Part shown: positions 42,180-50,509 of the stretch, in pieces
How positions within the stretch are numbered: position 1 is the first letter of the stretch
Layout: each line of letters starts with the position of its first letter
NCBI RefSeq assembly: GCF_025420585.1
Contig: NZ_JAOEGB010000011.1
Span: 124,001 to 188,000 of the forward strand
From: Planotetraspora sp. A-T 1434
GTDB taxonomy: Bacteria; Actinomycetota; Actinomycetes; Streptosporangiales; Streptosporangiaceae
Length of the DNA: 64,000 bases
Reading direction: 5' to 3'
The notes under the pieces: model-generated
Told to the model about the DNA's origin: nothing
The model's database searches: none
The model's input: only the letters and a program-made list of their open reading frames with translations
Program-made: the position numbers and the translations under genes

Positions 42180-42896
42180 TCACCAGACGGAGGTGGCCAC
42201 CTTCTGGGTGCTGAGCTCGCTGCTGAGGATCAATGTGGGGAAGTCCGCGATCGAGTCCAGGATATGCGTGGCGCCGCCGCTCAGCATGCGCTCACGGCTG
42301 TGGACTCCGGTCAGCACGCCCGCGACGATGGATGCGCCGGCGCGGCTGCCGCAGAGCATGTCGTTCTCCGAATCGCCGGCCACGGCGACGTGCCGGACGT
42401 CCTCGATCCCCGCCCGCAGGCCCGCCGTCAGGACCATGTCGGGATAGGGACGGCCGCGCCCGGCGTCCTGGGGACACAGGGCGAGATCGAGCTTGTCGGC
42501 CCAGGGGAGCGTGCTCAGGACCCGGCCCAGGGTGGACCGGCTGAAACCGGTGATCAGTGCGATCTTCACTCCGGCGCTGCGGAGCTTGTCGAGCGCCTCG
42601 ACGGTTCCGGGCAGGGGGATGAGCCCCGTCCGCTCGATCGCCCCCTCATAGGAACGTTCGAACGTCAGGTTCGCCGCCTGCGCCTGTGCCTCGTTGCCGG
42701 GGAAGATGCCGCGGAACACTTCGATCTTGGGACATCCCCGGGACCTGTGCACATGCACCATGGCACGTGCATACGCACTGGTCCCGGGAACGATGCCCTG
42801 CGTGGCGATCGCCTCGGCGAACGCCCTCTCGACCATGGCGATGTCACCGATCGTGGTACCCGCCAGGTCCAGGCAGGCCAGTTTGACGGGTGTCAT
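42180..42896 (-). CDS. HAD-family hydrolase, phosphonatase-like
   Basis: 238 residues. Motif I is CLDLAGTTIGD (nucleophile Asp, D-x-A-G-T-T as in phosphonoacetaldehyde hydrolase-like HADs), motif II ALITGFSRSTLG, and motifs III/IV VAVAGDSENDMLCGSRAGAS. A helical cap lies after motif I. It would dephosphorylate or dephosphonate a small metabolite. ATG 42896 is used, with a GGTG-type weak site upstream. First core-like gene right of the island. Confidence 0.88.
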   Translation of the reverse strand: MTPVKLACLDLAGTTIGDIAMVERAFAEAIATQGIVPGTSAYARAMVHVHRSRGCPKIEVFRGIFPGNEAQAQAANLTFERSYEGAIERTGLIPLPGTVEALDKLRSAGVKIALITGFSRSTLGRVLSTLPWADKLDLALCPQDAGRGRPYPDMVLTAGLRAGIEDVRHVAVAGDSENDMLCGSRAGASIVAGVLTGVHSRERMLSGGATHILDSIADFPTLILSSELSTQKVATSVW

Positions 42897-42935
42897 TCCC
42901 GCACCTTTTCCACGATCACGACCCATCCCGGATGG

Positions 42936-43055
42936 TCAGTTCTCGCTACCGGTCGCCTCGGTCCACAGGTCCAGCTCGGCGCGGTCAGCCTGCACCTTGC
43001 GCCAGACCAGCAGCCCCCCGAGAGCGACCAGCGCGAGAACGAGCAGCTTCTTCAC
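42936..43055 (-). CDS. DLW-39 family small membrane protein
   Basis: Exactly 39 residues: KKLLVLALVALGGLLVWRKV then QADRAELDLWTEATGSEN. This matches the conserved actinobacterial DLW-39 family, named for its D-L-W motif and length, found beside tRNA-Ile/tRNA-Ala downstream of gyrA near the origin. One transmembrane helix with a short acidic tail. GTG 43055 starts it. Function unknown. Its location beside tRNA-Ala supports origin-proximal synteny; the 18.5-kb island lies on the far side of that tRNA. Confidence 0.9.
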   Translation of the reverse strand: MKKLLVLALVALGGLLVWRKVQADRAELDLWTEATGSEN

Positions 43056-43407
43056 GGTGTGACCCCACTTCTCAACGGTCTCACCTGCCGGGTGAGACAA
43101 CGCCCGGTTCTACGGTTCCCTGCAGCCTAGCAAGGGTTCGGCCCGTGACCCCGTTAGCTCGGAAATCGGTCGCGCCGAATCTGCCGATACGGCCCGCCTG
43201 TCCGGCCTGCCGTACGGCTCGCGTGGCTGGTGGATGAGATCAGAAGTGCCCAGGTCGTCGCGGCGCTAACCCCTGGGAAGAGCGGCGGGAGAGCCGGTGG
43301 TGGGGGGTGGTTTCGGACACCGGACCCTCGACTCCGCTATAAGCGGAAGCCATTGAAACCAAACAAAAATGGATCAAACTGCGTCAAAACAAAGCCGTAC
43401 CAAGCGA
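43056..43407. other. Intergenic region without a clear gene
   Basis: About 350 bases. An AT-rich stretch at 43340-43400 and the inverted segment TTCCGCTATAAGCGGAA-like at about 43335-43350 stand out. I looked for tRNA-Ile here, as expected from synteny, and did not find it. Confidence 0.4.
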
Positions 43408-43800
43408 TCAGGGGAGAGTCGCGCGTAGGTTGACCGTCGTGCCTTCGGGGCCGGTACGGACGACCGCGCCGGCCAGGCGCTCCATCAGCCAGATCCCCCG
43501 GCCCCCGAAGTCGAACCGGGTGGCCGGCTCCTCACGCTCCAGGACCTCGGTGGGGATGCCGGGCCCCATGTCCGTGATCTCGCATACCAGCCGCCCCGGC
43601 TCCGTCCACATCGCGATGCCGCGCGGCGGCGAGGCATACCGCACCGCATTCGTCACCGCCTCGTGCACAGCCAGCACGAAGTCCTCGAGGGCGGCGCCCT
43701 TCAGCCCGGCGTCCTGCGCCGACTCAGTGACGAGATGCCGCACCCGGGTGATCGAGCTTCGATCGAACTCCAGGCTCAGCAGGCTGCCCGTCAACGTCAT
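43408..43800 (-). CDS. RsbW-like ATP-binding anti-sigma factor
   Basis: 130 residues of a GHKL/HATPase_c fold: FVLAVHEAVTNAVRYASPPR (N-box), CEITDMGPGIPTEV (G1-like) and RFDFGGRGIWLMERLAGAV (G2-like). These kinases bind a sigma-B-type factor or phosphorylate STAS antagonists. ATG 43800 follows GGAAGG by 5 nt. Candidate partners in the window are the STAS proteins at 3741 and 46184; no sigma-B gene is adjacent. Confidence 0.88.
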   Translation of the reverse strand: MTLTGSLLSLEFDRSSITRVRHLVTESAQDAGLKGAALEDFVLAVHEAVTNAVRYASPPRGIAMWTEPGRLVCEITDMGPGIPTEVLEREEPATRFDFGGRGIWLMERLAGAVVRTGPEGTTVNLRATLP

Positions 43801-43949
43801 CACCGCCTTCCCGCGTTCGCCACAGTGGTACTACTCCTTTAACCCCCGATACGCACCTGACACGTCTTTTTTGGTGCGGCATCTGCCGAAGGCCGCGACA
43901 GGATGACGGACATGCGGTAACGAGGCTGGTCAGGATGCTACGACACAGT

Positions 43950-44858
43950 TCAGAGCTCCGTCATGATCTGGGCGAGGATTCTGCCGGTCTCCTGTGCCGG
44001 TTCGGCGTCCACGCACAGGCTCTCCATGACCGCGAGATAGCGATCGGCGTCCTCGGGTTTGTCGAGATAGACGGCGCTCGTGAGCTGTTCGAGGTAGACG
44101 ACGTCGGGAAGGTCGGCCTCGGAGAAGCGCAGGATGCTGAACGGCCCGCCCGCCGCGGCGTGGCCGCCGACGCTGAACGGCACCACCTGCAGGGTCACAT
44201 GGGGCAGGGCGACCAGCTCCAGCAACCGCTGGATCTGGTCGCGCATCACGTCCGGGCCGCCGAGCGAGCGGCGCAGGACGGCCTCGTCGACGACCGCCCA
44301 GATGTGCGGAGGGTCCGGCCGGGTCAGCACTTCCTGCCGGGCCATGCGCAGCCGGACGCGGCGCTCGACGTCATCCGCGGGTGCGGCGGGATGCCCCAGC
44401 CGGACGACCGCACGCGCGTAGTCCTCGGTCTGAAGCAGGCCCGGGATGAACTGGACCTCATAGTTCCGGATGCTTCCGGCGGCCTGCTCAAGACCGACAT
44501 ACGTCTCGAACCAGGACGGCAGGACATCGTCGTAGCTGTGCCACCAGCCCTGGGTGTTGGCCTGGGAGACAAGCGAGACCAGCGCCTCACGGTCGGCCTC
44601 GTCGGTCACGCCGTACAACGTCAGGAGATCGCCGATGTCCCGTACGCGGAAGCTGACACGGCCCAGCTCCATGCGGCTGATCTTGCTGTGCGACGCGCGG
44701 ATGGCCCGGCCGGCCTCCTCCAGCGTGATGCTCCTGCGCTCGCGCAGACGGCGCAGCTGTGTGCCCAGGAGGATCCGGAGGACTGTCGAAGAACTGCGAC
44801 GGAGCTGAGCGTGGAGATAGCGGGGGCGTGGCGCGCCCTCTGTGGAGGCCGCAGTCAT
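43950..44858 (-). CDS. XRE-family regulator with DUF5753 (Scr1-type)
   Basis: 302 residues. N-terminal helix-turn-helix (LLGTQLRRLRERRSITLEEA, GRAIRASHSKISRMELGRV) followed by the DUF5753 domain (WFETYVGLEQAAGSIRNYEV, FIPGLLQTEDYARAVVRLGH, VDEAVLRRSLGGPDVMRDQI). Such proteins pair with DUF397 genes in actinomycetes and influence development and antibiotic production. ATG 44858 follows AAGGA by 6 nt. The DUF397 gene lies 100 bp upstream on the same strand. Confidence 0.92.
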   Translation of the reverse strand: MTAASTEGAPRPRYLHAQLRRSSSTVLRILLGTQLRRLRERRSITLEEAGRAIRASHSKISRMELGRVSFRVRDIGDLLTLYGVTDEADREALVSLVSQANTQGWWHSYDDVLPSWFETYVGLEQAAGSIRNYEVQFIPGLLQTEDYARAVVRLGHPAAPADDVERRVRLRMARQEVLTRPDPPHIWAVVDEAVLRRSLGGPDVMRDQIQRLLELVALPHVTLQVVPFSVGGHAAAGGPFSILRFSEADLPDVVYLEQLTSAVYLDKPEDADRYLAVMESLCVDAEPAQETGRILAQIMTEL

Positions 44859-44957
44859 ATGAGTCCTTATGGGGCGCACCGGACGATTTACGCCAGGTTC
44901 ACGATACCCGCACGGCTCTTTCGCGCAAGTGGGGTGATCAGTCAAGGACCAAATCCT

Positions 44958-45197
44958 CTAGCCACGGATGAGATCGTCGAACTCGCCGTCCTTGGTGGAC
45001 AGCACGAAGGCCGCCAGCTCCTGCCGGGCGTAGATGAGAACGGGACCGCCGGGATGCCGCGAGTTCCGCATGGCGACCTGGCCGTCGGGCAGCTCCGCGA
45101 GCTCCACGCAGTTGCCGTTCGGATTGCTGTGCCGGCTCTTCCGCCACGCGACCTGCCCCAACAGGGACGATGGCATTCCGTTGTAGATGGCGGTCAT
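44958..45197 (-). CDS. DUF397 family protein
   Basis: 79 residues: WRKSRHSNPNGNCVELAELP, VAMRNSRHPGGPVLIYARQE, LAAFVLSTKDGEFDDLI. These are the standard DUF397 signatures (W-x-K-S-x-S, N-C-V-E, R-D/N-S). Its partner is the XRE-DUF5753 regulator downstream; the pair is sometimes discussed as toxin-antitoxin-like, unproven here. Confidence 0.93.
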   Translation of the reverse strand: MTAIYNGMPSSLLGQVAWRKSRHSNPNGNCVELAELPDGQVAMRNSRHPGGPVLIYARQELAAFVLSTKDGEFDDLIRG

Positions 45198-45346
45198 CTG
45201 CGCCTCACTTCCGGTTTACCGGTCACAATACGACGCTGTGCGTTTGCACGTGCATCCGTACTTGCACAGCAACATCATTAGCGGCAGTATGACTAACTCG
45301 AGTGATCCCGTCACATGGCCGACATCGACCTCATAGGGCTCCCAAA

Positions 45347-45913
45347 ATGACTGGTTATCGGACAGACACCGCTTCCGTGGCAGAAGCCGATAGCGAGGGC
45401 TGGGACGGCTGGCTGACCACTCTCGACCAGGTCTTTCCGGACGGCTGCGCCTGGCCGTGGGCGAACGACGAGTGGGACGAGGGACACGCCAGGCTTCAGG
45501 TCGCGATCCAGGAGTTCCACCGTGACATCCTTGCGGCCCGTACGGCCCGGCGTTTCACGGCCGGTGTGCTGCGGACGTGGACGATGTCGGAGCTCATCGA
45601 CGACGCCGCTCTCGCGGTTTGCGAACTGGTTACCAACGCCGTCCGGCATGGGTTGCGCTATCCGGTCATCCGTCCCCATCCGGTCCGGTTGCTGATGTTC
45701 CGCTCGCGCCGCTCGCTGCTGTGCGTGGTGACCGATCCGAGCAGCGACCCTCCCGTGCTGCGCGAGCCTGACTACGTCGCGGAGAACGGGCGCGGCCTCC
45801 AGGTGGTCGCCGGAGTCAGCCGCATGTGGGGATGGACGCCTCTGCGCCCCCTGGGCAAGGCGGTCTGGGCCGGCTTCACCGTCACCAAGGCCCGGATGGA
45901 AGCCTGTCGCTGA
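45347..45913 (+). CDS. HATPase anti-sigma-type regulatory protein
   Basis: 188 residues. After an acidic N-terminal extension comes a GHKL ATPase fold: ALAVCELVTNAVRHGLRYPV (N-box), LLCVVTDPSSDPPVLREPDY and ENGRGLQVVAGVSRMWGW. Actinomycetes encode many such proteins, presumed anti-sigma kinases. ATG 45347 begins it, with little Shine-Dalgarno. Divergent from the DUF397-XRE pair, an arrangement frequently seen in actinomycetes. Confidence 0.9.
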   Translation: MTGYRTDTASVAEADSEGWDGWLTTLDQVFPDGCAWPWANDEWDEGHARLQVAIQEFHRDILAARTARRFTAGVLRTWTMSELIDDAALAVCELVTNAVRHGLRYPVIRPHPVRLLMFRSRRSLLCVVTDPSSDPPVLREPDYVAENGRGLQVVAGVSRMWGWTPLRPLGKAVWAGFTVTKARMEACR

Positions 45914-46183
45914 GATCGCGCGGGCCCGGCCGCCTGAGGACCGGCTCTCCGGCTACCTGAGGGGGACCGCTCGCGAGAACGCCGATGCCGTACGGCACTC
46001 GCCCGCGAGATGTGGAGGCGCGGGCTCTCGATCCCTATCCTGAGCCGGTCGGGATGCGGTAAATCTAGGCGGGCATTGTTTGAATCGATCCACGGGTGGT
46101 CGTGGGCGGTGGCGCACGGCACCTGCCTCGATCCTGGCCGGTTGGAAGGTGCGACTCGTGGTGACGATCACCGGCTCGGCATC

Positions 46184-46546
46184 GTGACCGGGAACAGGGC
46201 GAATACGGGAAACGCCGCGACCACCCCGAACGCGGCGAACAGCGTGGACGCGGTTCTCTACACCGACCGGCACCTGCGCGTGAGCTGGGCGGCCGGGAGT
46301 TCGTCCGTGGTGCTCACCGGCGAGGTGGACGTCTCCAACAGCGCTGCCCTCGCCTCCGTGCTGAGCGAGGCCCGCGACTCGCACGGCGAGATCGAGATCG
46401 ACACGGGGGACCTGCGGTTCGTCGACCTGGCGGGACTGCGTGCCCTGGCGCCCAGCGGCTGCCCGGGAGACCGGATGCGTCTGCGGAACGTGCCACCGTA
46501 CATGGCCCGCCTGCTGGAGATGCTCGGCCCCACTCCCTGCCCCTGA
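46184..46546 (+). CDS. STAS-domain protein
   Basis: About 120 residues. After a short N-terminal tail rich in N, A and T the STAS fold reads LRVSWAAGSSSVVLTGEVDV, IEIDTGDLRFVDLAGLRALA. At the usual serine position the residue context is FVDLAGL, so the phosphoacceptor serine is replaced, suggesting it is not switched by phosphorylation there. The start is uncertain: GTG 46184 is used and TTG 46137 is possible. Separated from the HATPase gene by about 270 bp. Confidence 0.72.
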   Translation: MTGNRANTGNAATTPNAANSVDAVLYTDRHLRVSWAAGSSSVVLTGEVDVSNSAALASVLSEARDSHGEIEIDTGDLRFVDLAGLRALAPSGCPGDRMRLRNVPPYMARLLEMLGPTPCP

Positions 46547-46666
46547 CCCGGCCCCCTTCACTCAAGCCCCCTCCTTCGCCACCGTCCGAGCCGCCGCTCG
46601 CGGTCCATCGGGTGCCACCAGGTGTCACCAGGTGCCACGAAGCGGCCTCCGCCTGATGCTCCCTGG

Positions 46667-48529
46667 CTAACCGAGGGCGAGGTCGAGCTTGAACGCGGCG
46701 CTGATCAACGCCAGATGGGTGAACGCCTGCGGGAAGTTGCCGAGCTGCTCACCGGTGTGCCCGATCTCCTCCGCGTACAGGCCGAGGTGGTTGGCGTAGG
46801 TCAGCATCTTCTCGAAGGCCAGGCGGGCCTCGTCGAGCCGGCCGGCGCGGGCCAGCGCCTCGACGTACCAGAACGAGCAGATCGAGAACGTGCCCTCCTC
46901 GCCGCGCAGGCCGTCCGGGCTGGTCCGGGGGTCGTAGCGGTACACGAGCGAGTCCGACACCAGCGCCTCGCCGAGGGCGTCGAGGGTGGACAGCCACTTG
47001 GGATCCGTTGGGGAGACGAACTTGGCGAGCGGCATCATCAAGACGGCGGCGTCGAGCACGTCCTCGTCGTAGTGCTGGACGAACGCCTGCAGCTCCCGCG
47101 ACCAGCCGCGCCGCATGATCTGCCGGTAAATCGTGTCGCGGTTCTCGCGCCAGCGCGACAGATCGGCGGGCAGGCCACGATGAATGGCCATCCGCGTGGC
47201 ACGCTCGATCGCCACCCAGCACATCAGCCGGGAGTACACGAAGTCCTTGCGGCCGCCCCGGGTCTCCCAGACCCCCTCGTCGGGCTGGTCCCAGTTGTCG
47301 CAGACCCAGTCGACCAGCACGCAGACCTGGTCCCACTGGTCGCTGGAGATCGGCTGCCCCCACTTGTCGTACAGATAGATCGAGTCGATGAGGGCGCCGT
47401 AGATGTCGAGCTGGAGCTGATCGACGGCGGCGTTCCCGGTCCGCACGGGGGCCGACCCCTGGTAGCCCTCCAGGTGGCCGAGCTCGCGTTCGGGGAGGTC
47501 GCACCGGCCGTCGATGCCGTACATGATCTGCAGTGGGCCCGATTCGTCGACGCCACAGGTCGTGACGTGCCTGGACAGGAAGTCCATGAACGCCTCGGCC
47601 TCGCCCGTGAAGCCCAGCCTGAGCAGCGCGTACACGCAGAAGGCGGCGTCGCGGATCCAGACGTGGCGGTAGTCCCAGTTGCGCTCCCCGCCGATCTGCT
47701 CAGGCAGGCTCGTTGTCGGAGCGGCCACGATCCCGCCGGTCGGCGCGTAGGTCAGCAGCTTGAGCGTCAGGGCGGAGCGGTGGACCATCTCGCGCCAGCG
47801 GCCGCGGTAGCGCGACGAGGACAGCCACGTCCGCCAGAACTTAACGGTCGCGGCGAACTGCTCCTCGGCCTCGGCCAGCGGGCACGACCTCATCTCGACG
47901 CCGTCGCCGACCCGGTCGAGGGCGAACACCGCGGACTCGCCCTCATGAAGCTTGAACTGCGACCACACGTCCTGGTTGTCGGCTTCCAGCGGCACGCTCG
48001 CGGTCAGGGTGAGGGAGAGCGACGGCGCCGTGAAGATCGCCTGGCCCTCCTGGACCCGCACGGTGTGCGGCTCGGTCGCGTACCCGAACCTGGGGGCGAC
48101 CCTGGCGCGGAACGGCAGCGATCCCCGGGCGCAGAGCACGCGCCTGATCAGCCGGTGCCGGTCGATCTCGCGCGACTCGTCCATGATGGGCATGAAGTCC
48201 TGGATCTCCCCCACGCCGTCAGCGGCGTAGAACCGGGTGATCAGGACATTCGTGTCAGGGAAGTAGAACTGCTTGGTCCGCGCCGGCACGTCGGCGGCAA
48301 GCTGGAACGACCCGCCGCGATCGGCGTCGAGGATCGCCCCGAACACGCTGGGAGCGTCGAAGCGCGGACAGCAGTACCAGTCGATCGTGCCGTTGACGCC
48401 GACGAGCGCCGCGGTGCGGAGGTCGCCGATCAACCCGTGCTCGGCGATCGGCAGGTACCGAGAGGTGCCGGAAGGAGCAAATTGCTGAGTTTCCGGCCAC
48501 ATACCGCTGATTTCCGAGATACCTGTCAT
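46667..48529 (-). CDS. Glycoside hydrolase family 15 protein (trehalase-type)
   Basis: 620 residues. Actinobacterial GH15 alpha,alpha-trehalase/glucoamylase-like architecture: N-terminal beta-sandwich (HGLIGDLRTAALVGVNGTID, WYCCPRFDAPSVFGAILD) and a C-terminal (alpha/alpha)6 barrel with NWDYRHVWIRDAAFCVYALL, GVWETRGGRKDFVYSRLMCW and EGTFSICSFWYVEALARAG, which hold the expected catalytic glutamates. It would hydrolyse trehalose or short alpha-glucans in the cytoplasm. ATG 48529 follows GAGAAGG. Monocistronic and divergent from the malic-enzyme gene. Confidence 0.93.
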   Translation of the reverse strand: MTGISEISGMWPETQQFAPSGTSRYLPIAEHGLIGDLRTAALVGVNGTIDWYCCPRFDAPSVFGAILDADRGGSFQLAADVPARTKQFYFPDTNVLITRFYAADGVGEIQDFMPIMDESREIDRHRLIRRVLCARGSLPFRARVAPRFGYATEPHTVRVQEGQAIFTAPSLSLTLTASVPLEADNQDVWSQFKLHEGESAVFALDRVGDGVEMRSCPLAEAEEQFAATVKFWRTWLSSSRYRGRWREMVHRSALTLKLLTYAPTGGIVAAPTTSLPEQIGGERNWDYRHVWIRDAAFCVYALLRLGFTGEAEAFMDFLSRHVTTCGVDESGPLQIMYGIDGRCDLPERELGHLEGYQGSAPVRTGNAAVDQLQLDIYGALIDSIYLYDKWGQPISSDQWDQVCVLVDWVCDNWDQPDEGVWETRGGRKDFVYSRLMCWVAIERATRMAIHRGLPADLSRWRENRDTIYRQIMRRGWSRELQAFVQHYDEDVLDAAVLMMPLAKFVSPTDPKWLSTLDALGEALVSDSLVYRYDPRTSPDGLRGEEGTFSICSFWYVEALARAGRLDEARLAFEKMLTYANHLGLYAEEIGHTGEQLGNFPQAFTHLALISAAFKLDLALG

Positions 48530-48726
48530 ATTGGCCTTCTCCCACAGGATCTCCTCAAGCTATTCCGCTTCCGGTCTGTCCTGAACCAAGGAAACGGCAC
48601 GTTTCCCCCATGTACGGCCGGGCCGCCCCGCCGTCCAGCACGGGGTCGCTGACGTGCTGAAACAGGAGAAGTGGGAGACTGTGGAGGAGATCACGGTACG
48701 ACCTGCCGACCGCTTTGGGGGCAGAA

Positions 48727-50454
48727 ATGTCCGCGGTAAAGCAAGGACGGAAGTTCCGGGAAGAACCGGACGGCAGCTACGTCACGTCGGCGCGGGGCAT
48801 GGATGTCCTGCGCGACCCGGTCCTGAACAAGGGAACGGCGTTCACCCCCGAGGAACGTGCCGAGCTGGGGCTGGACTCGCTTCTGCCGCCGGTGGTCATG
48901 GGGCTCGACGAACAGGCGCGCCTCGCATACGGCCAGTATCGCGCCCAGCCCACCAACCTGCGCAGGAACGTCTACCTGACAGCTCTGCACGATCGGAACG
49001 AGGTGCTCTTCCACCGCCTGCTCGGCGAGCATCTCGGGGAGATGCTCCCGATCGTGTACGACCCGACGGAGGGCGAGGCGATCAGGCAGTACAGCCGGGA
49101 GTACCGCCGGCCACGCGGGGCCTCCCTGTCGATCGACCATCCGGACAGCGTGCAGCGGATCTTCGAGAACCTCGGGCTGGGCGCCGGGGATCTCGACCTG
49201 ATCGTGGCCTCCGACGCGGAGGACATCCTCGGCGTCGGCGACTGGGGCGTCGGCGGCGGCCTCGACATCGCGGTGAGCACGATCGCCGTGTACACGGCCG
49301 CGGCCGGCATCGACCCGGCGCGGGCCATCCCCGTCGCGCTCGACGTCGGCACCGGCAACCAGCAACTGCTCGCGGACCCCTTCTACGTCGGCAACCGGCA
49401 TTCGCGGGTGCGGGGGCGGCGCTACGACGACTTCATCGACACCTTCGTCTCCGCCGTCTCCCGGCTGTTCCCCCACGCGGTCCTGCACCTCGAGGGCTTC
49501 ACGGCGGAGAACGGCAGGCGGATCCTGGAGCGGCACGCCGGCCGGGCATGCGTCTTCGACGGCGGCATCCAGGCCACCGGCGCGATCACGCTCGCGTCGG
49601 CGCTGAGCGCCACCCACGTCACCGGCACGCCGCTGCACGAACAGCGGATCGTCGTCTTCGGGTTCGGTACGGCCGGCGTCGGGATCGCCGACCAGCTCCG
49701 CGGCGCGATGATCCGCGACGGAGTGGACGAGCGGGCCGCGACCCGGCGGATCTGGGCCCTGGACGCGTCCGGGCTGCTGACCGACGACATGCCGTTCCCG
49801 ATCGCCCCAGACCGGGCGTCCTACGCCCGCCCGGCCGCCGAGGTCGCGTCGTGGCGGCGCGAGGAGGACGGCCGGATCGGCCTCGCCGAGGTCGTGGCGC
49901 GGGTCAGGCCCACCATGCTCATCGGCGTCTCCGGCGCTCGGGGAGCCTTCACCGAACCGGTCGTCCGCGAGATGGCCGCCCACGTCGAACGGCCGGTCAT
50001 CTTCCCGCTGTCGCATCCGGCTGATCGCATCGAGGCGACGCCCGGCGACCTCGTCCGGTGGACCGGCGGACGGGCCCTCGTCGTCACCGGCGTTCCCTCC
50101 GGCCCGGTCATGCACGACGGCGTCGGCTACGCCATCGGCCATGCCGACAACGCGCTGGTCTACCCCGGCTTGGGGCTGGGCGCGATCGTGTCACGGGCGA
50201 CCCGGATCAGCACGGGGATGCTCTCGACCGCCGCCGAGACCGTCGCCGGGCTGGTCGACGTGCACACGCCCGGCGCGTCGCTCCTGCCACCGGTGGACGA
50301 GCTGCGCACGGTCTCCGCCACGGTCGCGGCCGACGTCGCCGACCGGGCGGCCAAGGAGGGGCTGGCCAGGGCCGAGCTGCCCGACACCCTCCAGCAGGTG
50401 CGGGACGCGATGTGGGAGCCCGTCTACCGCCACGTCAAGGCGGCCGGAGCATGA
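48727..50454 (+). CDS. Malic enzyme homologue with altered active site
   Basis: 575 residues, full-length bacterial/eukaryotic-type malic enzyme fold: NKGTAFTPEERAELGLDSLL, LPIVYDPTEGEAIRQYSREY, VFGFGTAGVGIADQLRGAMI (NAD). Key residues differ. Where the family has GKLxLYTA with the catalytic Lys, this reads VSTIAVYTA. WEDF is LEGF, losing a metal Asp. FNDDIQGT is FDGGIQAT, losing the second metal Asp. So decarboxylation by the standard mechanism is doubtful. ATG 48727 has a G-rich site upstream. A PoxB-like gene follows 55 nt later, probably co-transcribed. Confidence 0.85.
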   Translation: MSAVKQGRKFREEPDGSYVTSARGMDVLRDPVLNKGTAFTPEERAELGLDSLLPPVVMGLDEQARLAYGQYRAQPTNLRRNVYLTALHDRNEVLFHRLLGEHLGEMLPIVYDPTEGEAIRQYSREYRRPRGASLSIDHPDSVQRIFENLGLGAGDLDLIVASDAEDILGVGDWGVGGGLDIAVSTIAVYTAAAGIDPARAIPVALDVGTGNQQLLADPFYVGNRHSRVRGRRYDDFIDTFVSAVSRLFPHAVLHLEGFTAENGRRILERHAGRACVFDGGIQATGAITLASALSATHVTGTPLHEQRIVVFGFGTAGVGIADQLRGAMIRDGVDERAATRRIWALDASGLLTDDMPFPIAPDRASYARPAAEVASWRREEDGRIGLAEVVARVRPTMLIGVSGARGAFTEPVVREMAAHVERPVIFPLSHPADRIEATPGDLVRWTGGRALVVTGVPSGPVMHDGVGYAIGHADNALVYPGLGLGAIVSRATRISTGMLSTAAETVAGLVDVHTPGASLLPPVDELRTVSATVAADVADRAAKEGLARAELPDTLQQVRDAMWEPVYRHVKAAGA

Positions 50455-50509
50455 CGACGCCCTGTCGCACGGCGCCACGGGGGAAGGCCGTAGAGAGAGG
50501 TCGTGGGAG

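Noticed and set aside
43262-43380. tRNA-like segment near DLW-39, possible tRNA-Ile
   Set aside because: It does not fold into a cloverleaf with acceptor and T-arms; only a short inverted repeat is present.
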